Source: G039029935 sp039029935
Lineage (GTDB): Bacteria > Chloroflexota > Anaerolineae > Caldilineales > Caldilineaceae
Length of the DNA stretch: 13,519 nucleotides
Assembly: GCA_039029935.1 (NCBI GenBank)
Contig: JBCCFC010000221.1
Span: forward strand, 1 to 13,519
Direction of reading: 5' to 3'
This document shows positions 6,725 through 12,854 of the stretch, one piece after another. The notes beneath the pieces are model-generated. The model had not been told where the DNA came from. It searched no databases and worked only from the letters and a program-made list of their open reading frames with translations. How positions within the stretch are numbered: position 1 is the first letter of the stretch; every line of letters starts with the position of its first letter. Position numbers and translations under genes: made by a program.

Positions 6725-7624
6725 ATGGATAGCTACCAAATCACAATCCTATCAAATATCGGTATGATCTCCTTCATCGCCCTCTCCGCCTACCTGCTGC
6801 TGTTGGTGGGCGAGATTTCATTTGGGCAACAGGCATTCTTCGCCATCAGTGCATATATGGCTGGGATCGCAACCGCCATGTGGGGCTGGAATATTTGGCT
6901 GGCTCTGCTCTTTGGCACACTCATCGCCGCCACTACCGCCGTCTTGGTCGGTCTGCCTGTACTCCGCTTGCGAGGACTCTACTTTTCAATTGCCACCCTC
7001 GCCTTTGCCGAGATGGTACGCCTCATTTTTCAACTCATTCGCTATCAGGTCGAAATCGACGGCGAGATGGTCGGTCCCAATGGCGCAGAGGGATTCCGTT
7101 CCATCCGCTACATCTTTGAACACAATATCTCACCGCTTGGATTCATGCTCATGATCTACGTTCTACTCTCGGCTGTCCTGATTTTCTTTCTCTGGCTCGA
7201 ACGCTCCAAACTGGGGGCCATTTTCCGCATGATCGGGCAAGACGAGTTGCTCACCGAGATGCAAGGGGTCGATGTCACGCGCTATAAGCTGCTGGCGACC
7301 GGGCTGGCAGGCTTGGTGGCAGGCATTGGCGGTGGCTTATATGCCCACTTCACCACCTTCGTCGAACCCAATGTCTTTAACGTCATGTTGGGTGTTCACG
7401 CCTTGGCTTATGGGCTGATCGGTGGACTCGGCACAGCCTTTGGCCCCTTGATCGGCGTGGCGATTGACATTGGTCTGCTCCAATCAATTCAAGGATTGGC
7501 AGGCTACCGCATGATTGTCTTTGGGGGGCTGGTGGCGGTATTGTTGATCTTTATGCCGCGTGGCATCTTGGATGAAAGTCGTGTGTATTGGCTGCGGCGT
7601 TTTTTATGGCATAAGAAGGCATAA
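6725..7624 (+). CDS. livM: LivM-type ABC permease, second set
   Basis: This is a 299-residue LivM-family permease, partner of the second LivH. Visible blocks: LSAYLLLLVGEISFGQQAFF, LRLRGLYFSIATLAFAEMVR, the VGPNGAEGF loop, the coupling segment FRMIGQDELLTEMQGVDV, and GLIGGLGTAFGPLIG before a final helix and PRGIL. The basic tail ends at a TAA (7622-7624) that overlaps the base of a long hairpin. No Shine-Dalgarno sequence is seen before ATG 6725. Its ATPase partners, which directly follow in ordinary operons, are instead about 3 kb downstream. Confidence 0.93.
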   Translation: MDSYQITILSNIGMISFIALSAYLLLLVGEISFGQQAFFAISAYMAGIATAMWGWNIWLALLFGTLIAATTAVLVGLPVLRLRGLYFSIATLAFAEMVRLIFQLIRYQVEIDGEMVGPNGAEGFRSIRYIFEHNISPLGFMLMIYVLLSAVLIFFLWLERSKLGAIFRMIGQDELLTEMQGVDVTRYKLLATGLAGLVAGIGGGLYAHFTTFVEPNVFNVMLGVHALAYGLIGGLGTAFGPLIGVAIDIGLLQSIQGLAGYRMIVFGGLVAVLLIFMPRGILDESRVYWLRRFLWHKKA

Positions 7625-7700
7625 AATAGTGGCGCGGATCAGGGGATCGCGGATTAGTCTCGAAACAAATCCGTGATCCCCTGCTCCGCGCCACTATTTT
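7623..7700 (+). terminator. 33-bp imperfect hairpin after livM2 (terminator or palindromic element)
   Basis: The arms 7623-7655 and 7668-7700 are reverse complements with two mismatches around a 12-nt loop (7656-7667). The ends read AAAATAG and CTATTTT, so the stem carries A-rich and T-rich flanks and could act as a terminator on both strands, though the T-tract is only four bases. It starts on the livM2 stop codon and ends 21 nt before the next ATG. The length and symmetry also fit a dispersed palindromic repeat. Confidence 0.65.
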
Positions 7701-7721
7701 CTATGTTGAAAGGACAAACCA

Positions 7722-8339
7722 ATGACTTCTGAGCAAGAGAATCAATCAACAAGCAATCAATCGACTGAATCTACACCTGTGGATGATGCGGCTATTACGG
7801 TTGGCGATGTGCGGGACAGTGAGGCGATTGCCATCGGCAACAATATCATTCAGCGCGTCATCAAGCAGTATATTTTGCCGATGCCGTTGTGGTTGCGTGT
7901 TGTCATTGTCATTGGCCTCGTGGCTGGTCTTGGCATCAGTGCTTACAATGCCAGAAATACCGGAATGCTTGTTGATGCATTTAATGTGACATTCATGTTG
8001 ACCCCGACACCCAGAGGAACCCCCATACCAGCAAAGGAAGGGGAAACCCTCGTATTGGTGGCTGATATTTTGATGGAGCCATGTGTTGATGATTTGTCAT
8101 GTAATGTAATGGGTTTGTGTACAACATTATTTAACATAGGGTTTCTTTATTGGCGGGATGGCGGAGAGGATAAGGCATTGGATGTATGGGTAGAAGCATA
8201 TCGGATTGCCTCACAAATTAATTATGCGCAGGGATTGGATGCGCTGGAAGAGTTGGCGGGGCAGTTGCCGTTTGAGGAAATGGGGCTGTCGCCGGGATTG
8301 GATGGATGGGCTGAGTTGTCGGCGCGGATGGGGGAGTGA
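7722..8339 (+). CDS. Hypothetical membrane-anchored protein with a short TPR-like segment
   Basis: A 205-residue protein of unknown function. The order is a polar Ser/Thr/Gln-rich N-terminus (1-24), the motif ITVGDVRDSEAIAIGNNI (25-42), one transmembrane helix at about 56-74, and a C-terminal domain. In the latter, CTTLFNIGFLYWRDGGEDKA, followed by LDVWVEAYRIASQINYAQGL, resembles a tetratricopeptide repeat pair of the kind found in Chloroflexota and cyanobacterial regulatory proteins. The G-D-x-x-x-S-x-A-I-A-I-G motif is also seen in effector-type proteins of these phyla, from memory. GAAAGGA (7708-7714) is a good ribosome site. Little room exists for a promoter after the hairpin, so expression probably depends on read-through. 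Confidence 0.7.
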   Translation: MTSEQENQSTSNQSTESTPVDDAAITVGDVRDSEAIAIGNNIIQRVIKQYILPMPLWLRVVIVIGLVAGLGISAYNARNTGMLVDAFNVTFMLTPTPRGTPIPAKEGETLVLVADILMEPCVDDLSCNVMGLCTTLFNIGFLYWRDGGEDKALDVWVEAYRIASQINYAQGLDALEELAGQLPFEEMGLSPGLDGWAELSARMGE

Positions 8340-8370
8340 TGGTTGGTGGGTTTGTGGTCGGTTTCGTTGT

Positions 8371-8460
8371 GCGTTAAAATACAAATGCCCATTACTCACA
8401 TTGGATAATGGGTTGCGTGTTGCAGCGACCAAAGTGGGTGTTTCAATGATTGAGGTATAA
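8371..8460 (+). pseudogene. 3' remnant of a PIN-domain (VapC-like) toxin gene
   Basis: The last 29 codons before TAA 8458-8460 read ALKYKCPLLTLDNGLRVAA then TKVGVSMIEV. This is the typical C-terminus of PIN ribonuclease toxins, where the last catalytic Asp sits in LLTLD. The rest of the domain is missing: upstream in this frame the sequence only shadows the previous gene. The toxin is therefore truncated and presumably dead. It ends 2 nt before the antitoxin start, so the pair had toxin-first order. Confidence 0.65.
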
Positions 8461-8462
8461 AC

Positions 8463-8942
8463 ATGACCGCAATCTATACATATTCTGAGGCGCGACAAAA
8501 TCTAGCCTCGCTGCTTGATTTAGCCGTTGCAGAAGGTGAAGTACGTATTCGACGGAGAGAGGGGCCGATATTTACAGTCAGATTGGAACCTGTGCTGAAA
8601 TCCCCGCTAAGTAAACCCAAATATGTTTTTAGAAATAAAGTCAGCACGCCCCGTGCTTACAGTGAGTTGGCAAAAACGGACGAATTACTCTGGGAAATAC
8701 CGCATAAGCGACCTGACCAGAGGACCCTGTTAACTCATCTTTTTGGGTTACAGGCTGTATTACCAGTGGTACACACCGACTCACTGTAACTGTGCGGGTC
8801 GGATCGCACGAGGGCGTGCTGACTAAACTATTTCTAATTTCCTTTTTGGGTTTACTTAGATATTGAAGGACTTGATTTAAATCTTGGTAGAGATGAGATT
8901 GTCTCGTCTGTACATGACGGTAGACGGGAATTTGTGTTTTAG
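8463..8942 (+). pseudogene. Phd/YefM-type antitoxin gene split by a MITE
   Basis: The first 49 codons (8463-8609) encode MTAIYTYSEARQNLASLLDL and an RIRRREGPIFTVRLEP block, the DNA-binding N-terminus of the Phd/YefM family. Codon 49 is interrupted by a 247-bp inverted-repeat element. After it, 8859-8942 continues in the same frame with DIEGLDLNLGRDEIVSSVHD and GRREFVF then TAG, which is the toxin-binding tail expected after SPL. Removing 8610-8858 (element plus one TA) rejoins ...KSPL with DIEGL... to give 76 residues, the normal family length. As it stands, translation would stop at TAA 8787-8789 inside the element, giving 108 residues with a foreign tail. Confidence 0.8.
8610..8856. mobile_element. 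247-bp MITE with TA target-site duplication
   Basis: The ends are inverted repeats: AGTAAACCCAAA (8610-8621) matches 8845-8856, TTAGAAATA (8629-8637) matches 8829-8837, GTCAGCACGCCC (8640-8651) matches 8812-8823, and TTACAGTGAGT (8657-8667) matches 8779-8789. The inverted ends thus extend to nearly 80 nt with gaps. A TA dinucleotide flanks both sides (8608-8609 and 8857-8858), the duplication made by IS630/Tc1-mariner transposases. No transposase gene is inside, so the element is non-autonomous. A 5-bp dyad GTGCG/CGCAC (8792-8810) is present only in the right arm. Confidence 0.85.
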
Positions 8943-9008
8943 TCTTGCCTCATTTTTCGGGACGAATGCCTTATCCATCAAATAATACCGTCTGTAGAAA
9001 AACACGGA

Positions 9009-9033
9009 AGCTGGTCAAGAGACTGGCTTTTTT
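9009..9033 (+). terminator. Intrinsic terminator closing the antitoxin region
   Basis: AGCTGGTC (9009-9016) pairs with GACTGGCT (9021-9028), including two G-U pairs, around an AAGA loop, followed directly by six T residues (9028-9033). It lies just ahead of the promoter of the next gene. Confidence 0.65.
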
Positions 9034-9034
9034 G

Positions 9035-9043
9035 TGGTATAAT
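9035..9043 (+). promoter_or_regulatory. Extended -10 promoter for the AAA-nuclease gene
   Basis: TGG-TATAAT is a perfect -10 hexamer with the TGn extension. No clear -35 is present. The start point would be near 9050, leaving about a 50-nt leader before ATG 9100. It begins only two bases after the preceding terminator's T-tract, so this promoter probably gives the AAA-nuclease, livG2, livF2 and lipoprotein genes a transcription unit separate from the upstream half. Confidence 0.6.
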
Positions 9044-9087
9044 GATAGGCATGAGTTTAGTCATATCCATATTCTTCCGTTCAAATG

Positions 9088-9094
9088 AGGAAAG
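9088..9094 (+). promoter_or_regulatory. Ribosome binding site that decides the start at 9100
   Basis: AGGAAAG lies 5 nt before ATG 9100 and inside the codons that would follow the alternative in-frame ATG at 9085. The spacing fits only the 9100 start, and MRTFNTAGPV is the usual family N-terminus. Confidence 0.65.
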
Positions 9095-9099
9095 TAATC

Positions 9100-10692
9100 A
9101 TGCGTACATTCAACACGGCTGGTCCAGTACGACCACAAGACCATTATTGTTTATCACCACTAGAGCGATTTGATCTAGATGAAATTGAATTTCTGATTCA
9201 ACAAAAGAAATACTTTATTCTCCATGCACCCCGTCAAGTTGGTAAAACCAGCTATTTGTTTGCTCTGATGGACCATCTCAACCAACAAGGAACCTATCGC
9301 TGTCTTTACTTAAATGTTGAGGACGCGCAGGCGATGCGCGAGAATGTCTATGAAGCCATGCAGGTGATTATTGGGGAGATGGCTTCTCGTGCGCGTGATC
9401 ATTTGGGTGATGTCTATCTCGAGAATATGATGACGCAGACCCTGAACAAGTATGGGGCTGGCGCATTGAAGGAAATCATTACGCTTTGGGCCAAGGAGAG
9501 TGAAAAAACACTTATCTTGCTGATTGACGAGATTGATTCTCTGATTGGGGATACGCTGATTTCTGTGCTGCGCCAACTGCGCGCTGGCTATGATAAACGT
9601 CCTGATTTCTTCCCACAAAGCATCATCCTCTGTGGCGTTCGTGATATCCGCGATTATCGCATCCATTCCAGTACACAAAAAGCCATCATCACAGGCGGCA
9701 GTGCTTTCAATATCAAAGTAGCCTCGTTGCGCATGACCAATTTTACCCAACCCGATGTGGATGCACTCTATCAACAACATACCAACGAAACAGGTCAAGT
9801 ATTTACCCCTGATGCACTGCAACTCATCTGGGATTTGACCCAAGGACAACCTTGGCTGGTTAATGCCTTGGGCTATGAGATTTGTTTTAGCACATCCAAG
9901 GCCCGCCAAAATCGAGAACCCGTTACAGCGGAACAGATTCAACAGGCCAAAGAAAGCATTATCACCCAACGCCTGACGCACCTCGACCAGCTAACTGATA
10001 AGCTGCAAGAAGAGCGTGTGCGTAGTGTGATTGAACCCATTTTGGTTGGGCAGACACAGCCCCAAGGATTGAAGCTGGATGATGTGCAATATGTAGAGGA
10101 TTTGGGACTGATCACCACGGATGGTCAAATACAGATTGCCAACCAAATCTATCAAGAAGTGATCCCCAGAGAGTTGACCTACACAACCCAAGTCACCATT
10201 TCGCATGAGACAAGTTGGTATATCGCCCCTGATGGCCGCATCGACATGGACAAATTGATGGATGCCTTTCAGCAATTCTTCCGCGAAAATTCCGAACATT
10301 GGCTGCAACGCTTTCAATACCATGAGGCGGGTCCACAACTGTTGTTGCAAGCCTTTTTGCAGCGTATAGTCAATGGTGGTGGGCGAATTCACCGAGAATA
10401 TGGTCTGGGACGGACGCGCACTGATTTACTGATGGTATGGTGGTATGAAGATACGCAGACACAGGAAGAGAAAGCCCAAAAGGTCGTTATGGAACTCAAG
10501 ATTCGGTACGGAGATTTGGAGAAGACCATCAATGCAGGGTTAGAGCAAACGTGGACCTATATGGATAAGGCTGACACTCAAGACGGCCATCTCGTCATCT
10601 TTGACCGCAGCGAAACCACGCCTTGGGCAGAGAAGATTTTTACACGCAAAGAATCATACAATGACACGCAAATCATTGTTTGGGGCATGTAA
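9100..10692 (+). CDS. AAA-like ATPase fused to a PD-(D/E)XK nuclease-like domain
   Basis: A 530-residue cytoplasmic protein. The N-terminal half is a STAND/archaeal-type AAA-like ATPase: MRTFNTAGPVRPQDHY start, Walker A APRQVGKTS (43-51), Walker B LILLIDEID (138-146), and a C-terminal helical lid with LTQGQPWLVNALGYE. The last 130 residues look like a PD-(D/E)XK nuclease-type domain: Asp442 in GRTRTDLLMVW, Glu465-Leu-Lys467 in VVMELKIR, and a downstream Gln in GLEQTWTYMD. All three catalytic positions are present. This domain order is common in Chloroflexota, cyanobacteria and Bacteroidetes, and the biological role is unknown. The stop is 16 nt before livG2, so it is probably co-transcribed with transporter genes, an unusual neighbourhood. 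Confidence 0.88.
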   Translation: MRTFNTAGPVRPQDHYCLSPLERFDLDEIEFLIQQKKYFILHAPRQVGKTSYLFALMDHLNQQGTYRCLYLNVEDAQAMRENVYEAMQVIIGEMASRARDHLGDVYLENMMTQTLNKYGAGALKEIITLWAKESEKTLILLIDEIDSLIGDTLISVLRQLRAGYDKRPDFFPQSIILCGVRDIRDYRIHSSTQKAIITGGSAFNIKVASLRMTNFTQPDVDALYQQHTNETGQVFTPDALQLIWDLTQGQPWLVNALGYEICFSTSKARQNREPVTAEQIQQAKESIITQRLTHLDQLTDKLQEERVRSVIEPILVGQTQPQGLKLDDVQYVEDLGLITTDGQIQIANQIYQEVIPRELTYTTQVTISHETSWYIAPDGRIDMDKLMDAFQQFFRENSEHWLQRFQYHEAGPQLLLQAFLQRIVNGGGRIHREYGLGRTRTDLLMVWWYEDTQTQEEKAQKVVMELKIRYGDLEKTINAGLEQTWTYMDKADTQDGHLVIFDRSETTPWAEKIFTRKESYNDTQIIVWGM

Positions 10693-10708
10693 GTCAGGTC
10701 AAAATGCC

Positions 10709-11446
10709 ATGCTCAAAATCAACGCTGTCTCAGTCCACTTTGGGGCTGTTCGTGCACTGGATAACGTATCGCTCACCATTGAACCCAACACAACGCTGGG
10801 GTTGATTGGCCCCAACGGGTCGGGCAAAACCACACTGCTCAATGCCATCACAGGCGTCTATCCGCTGGCGTCGGGGCAAATTTTGTGGCGGGGACAAGCG
10901 ATTCATAACCACCCACCCCACTGGATTGCCCGACAAGGAATTGCACGTACCTTCCAAAATCTACGTTTTTTTCCGCGATCGAGCGTCCTCGAAAATGTCA
11001 AAGCCGCACAGCTATTTCCACAAAGAGATCAAGCCACACCTCCATCTGCCGAAAGTTTACTTGACGCAGTTGGTCTCGCACATCAAGCCGACAACCTTGT
11101 CGATGCCCTGCCTCTCCCCGACCGACGACGCCTCGAACTCGCCCGCGCCTTGGCTGCCGACCCCGACCTGCTTCTCTTGGATGAACCCAGTGGCGGTATG
11201 ACCCCTGTCGAGATGACCGAGATGGCGGCGTTGATTCAACAACTTGCACTGGGCAAGCGCACATGCATCATCATTGAACACAAAATGGCCCTGATTACAG
11301 CCTTGTGCGACCATGTGTGCGTCCTCAATTTGGGGCAAAAAATTGCGGAGGGTTCGCCTGCTGATGTGCTAACCATGCCCGTTGTGTTGGATGCCTATTT
11401 GGGACACGAAGACACACAGGAGGCGGCAGATGCTCCAAGTCCGTAA
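10709..11446 (+). CDS. livG: LivG-type ABC transporter ATP-binding protein, second set
   Basis: A 245-residue ATPase for the second permease pair. Walker A GPNGSGKTT (34-42), Q-loop Gln83 in RTFQN, Walker B LLLLDEP (154-160) and His191 in IIEHK are intact. The signature region reads LPLPDRRRLE (134-143) where the family has LPYGxQRRLE, so the ATP-contacting Gly is replaced by Pro. It also lacks part of the variable insert seen in the first copy. Start at 10709 is chosen because MLKINAVSVHFG is the family N-terminus; the 36 extra codons upstream only shadow the nuclease gene. The ribosome site is weak. It overlaps livF2 by 17 nt, indicating coupling. Confidence 0.9.
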   Translation: MLKINAVSVHFGAVRALDNVSLTIEPNTTLGLIGPNGSGKTTLLNAITGVYPLASGQILWRGQAIHNHPPHWIARQGIARTFQNLRFFPRSSVLENVKAAQLFPQRDQATPPSAESLLDAVGLAHQADNLVDALPLPDRRRLELARALAADPDLLLLDEPSGGMTPVEMTEMAALIQQLALGKRTCIIIEHKMALITALCDHVCVLNLGQKIAEGSPADVLTMPVVLDAYLGHEDTQEAADAPSP

Positions 11447-12164
11447 TCTGTGTGTCTCCTATGGTGTTATCCAAGCGGTGCAAGATGTCTCGCTGGACAT
11501 TGCCCCGGGCGAAGTTGTCTGTCTTGTTGGGGCCAACGGTGCAGGTAAAAGTTCGGTGATGAATGGTATCTGTGGGATTGTCAAACCTGCGTCGGGGCAG
11601 GTGACGTTGCAGGGGCAAGCCATTCACGGGTGGCCTGCACACAGGATTTTGCGACGCGGGCTGGCCTATGTCCCCGAGGGGCGCATGATCTTTGCAGGGC
11701 TGACCGTGCGCGAAAATCTGCTGCTGGGCGGTTTGTCTGCGGGACACAACCAGCTACTATCCAATCAACTGGGACTCAATGCTGACCAACTTTCAACCAT
11801 CCTGCCCCTCTTCCCGATTCTACAAGAACGACTCCATGAACCCGCTTCAACCCTAAGCGGTGGACAAGCCCAACTGTTGGCTATCGCACGAGGCTTGATG
11901 AGCAACCCCACCCTCCTCCTGCTAGATGAACCCTCTTTGGGGCTGGCTCCGCTTGCCGCCCGCCAGATATTTGACCTGATCCAAACACTGGGAACACAAG
12001 GCTTGGCCGTCCTGTTGGTCGAGCAAAATGTACGCCAAGCGCTACAAATCGCCCACCGAGGCTATGTCCTCGAACAAGGACGCATCACCCTACAAGGCAC
12101 TGCCGACGAATTAGTTCAAAATGAGCATTTGGTCAGGGCCTATCTTGGCGTTGACCAGCGATAA
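11430..12164 (+). CDS. livF: LivF-type ABC transporter ATP-binding protein, second set
   Basis: This 244-residue cytoplasmic ATPase partners LivG of the second set. Motifs: Walker A GANGAGKSS (34-42), VPEGR at 81-85 as in other LivF proteins, signature LSGGQAQ (142-148), Walker B LLLLDEP (162-168) and the VEQN switch. ATG 11430 is supported by a textbook AGGAGG (11418-11423) with 6-nt spacing. It starts inside the end of livG2. Its stop TAA overlaps the AAGGAG ribosome site of the next gene, so translation of the distal genes is tightly linked. Since LivF2 has a normal signature, one composite ATP site of a LivG2-LivF2 dimer should remain canonical. Confidence 0.92.
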   Translation: MLQVRNLCVSYGVIQAVQDVSLDIAPGEVVCLVGANGAGKSSVMNGICGIVKPASGQVTLQGQAIHGWPAHRILRRGLAYVPEGRMIFAGLTVRENLLLGGLSAGHNQLLSNQLGLNADQLSTILPLFPILQERLHEPASTLSGGQAQLLAIARGLMSNPTLLLLDEPSLGLAPLAARQIFDLIQTLGTQGLAVLLVEQNVRQALQIAHRGYVLEQGRITLQGTADELVQNEHLVRAYLGVDQR

Positions 12165-12179
12165 GGAGATACATTGACC

Positions 12180-12812
12180 ATGAATCATACAACCGCACAA
12201 ATCATCACGACACAAACTATACAGCGTGAGGGCGTCGTTTGCGATGAGGACCTTCGGGAGGTGAGTACAAATACTCCGTGTACTATCGAAGCTCTATGCT
12301 CACCTCCCGAAGGTCCGGCTCAGTCTCGAAGCTCATATTACACCCTCACCCAGCACCTCATTCCACACCGCACCACCCCACTGATAGCCATCATCTTGCT
12401 ACTGGCACTGCTGACCCTCTCCTGTGCTGATACGACAACCAGCGGATCAGAGACTAGCACAACCCAACGCCTGAACGCCACTGTTGACTGTCAACCGCTG
12501 GATGAGCCGCTGCTCTATGACTGTACGGTTCTGATGACCGACCGCGATAGCGGCGAGCCAGTCAATGACGCCGAGTTCAGTGTTGGGGCTGATATGCCCA
12601 GCATGGCGGGGGCACATAATGTCCGCCCCGTTGAGGCGCAGCGACTGGATAAACCAGGGCATTATGGTGCGACTATTCAACTAGAAATGTTGGGTGAGTG
12701 GGCGTTGAGCTTGGACATTGAAAAGCCGGGGCGGGATCGGATTGTGGAGAAGCTGATGTTTATGGGGGATGGAGAGATGGATGGTGGGCATGAGCATGGT
12801 AGTGGAGAATAG
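12180..12812 (+). CDS. Lipoprotein with YtkA/FixH-like domain, atypical N-terminus
   Basis: A 210-residue protein from ATG 12180; TTG 12174, 5 nt after AAGGAG (12163-12168), is the alternative and adds two residues. A hydrophobic helix (about 67-80) ends in lipobox LTLSC with Cys82. The mature part contains VLMTDRDSGEPVNDAEFSV, then DMPSMAGAHN, PGHYGATIQ and LGEWALSLDIE, the pattern of YtkA/FixH-type immunoglobulin-like domains. The tail is acidic and His-containing (GGHEHGSGE). A lipoprotein signal should lie within about 35 residues of the start, yet about 60 hydrophilic residues precede it here and include an 18-bp palindrome. GTG 12261 is another start but does not cure this. The true start is unresolved; the role is unknown, perhaps ligand or metal binding at the membrane. 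Confidence 0.7.
   Translation: MNHTTAQIITTQTIQREGVVCDEDLREVSTNTPCTIEALCSPPEGPAQSRSSYYTLTQHLIPHRTTPLIAIILLLALLTLSCADTTTSGSETSTTQRLNATVDCQPLDEPLLYDCTVLMTDRDSGEPVNDAEFSVGADMPSMAGAHNVRPVEAQRLDKPGHYGATIQLEMLGEWALSLDIEKPGRDRIVEKLMFMGDGEMDGGHEHGSGE
12248..12316. repeat. Perfect 18-bp inverted repeat inside the lipoprotein reading frame
   Basis: GGACCTTCGGGAGGTGAG (12248-12265) and its exact reverse complement at 12299-12316 enclose a 33-nt loop, which itself holds the dyad GTACA/TGTAC. No T-tract follows, so it is not an intrinsic terminator. It falls within coding sequence for residues about 24-46 of the long reading, ahead of the signal peptide. It could be a REP-like palindrome inserted between livF2 and the true lipoprotein start. 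Confidence 0.8.
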
Positions 12813-12854
12813 CGTTTGGGAGTGCGGCAAATTCCTAGAATCGCTTACAGTGAT

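Noticed and set aside
7656..7664. AGTCTCGAA shared by the loop of the 7623 hairpin and position 12322-12330
   Set aside because: A 9-nt match is expected by chance in a window this size, and the flanks do not match.
8206..8370. 5' part of the frame that ends in the PIN relic
   Set aside because: The translation is Trp/Arg-rich and only shadows the upstream TPR-like gene; PIN similarity begins at 8371.
9051..9173. Leaderless 40-codon frame starting 8 nt after the TATAAT at 9038-9043
   Set aside because: The spacing is tempting, but the peptide is unrecognisable and runs out of frame through the start of the nuclease gene, which has a proper ribosome site at 9088-9094.
9310..9981. 223-codon open frame on the minus strand
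   Set aside because: It is fully antisense to the AAA-nuclease gene, has no recognisable domain, and reflects the codon composition of the plus strand.
12248..12316. 18-bp palindrome considered as an intrinsic terminator after livF2
   Set aside because: The loop is 33 nt and no T-tract follows, and the next reading frame continues through it.
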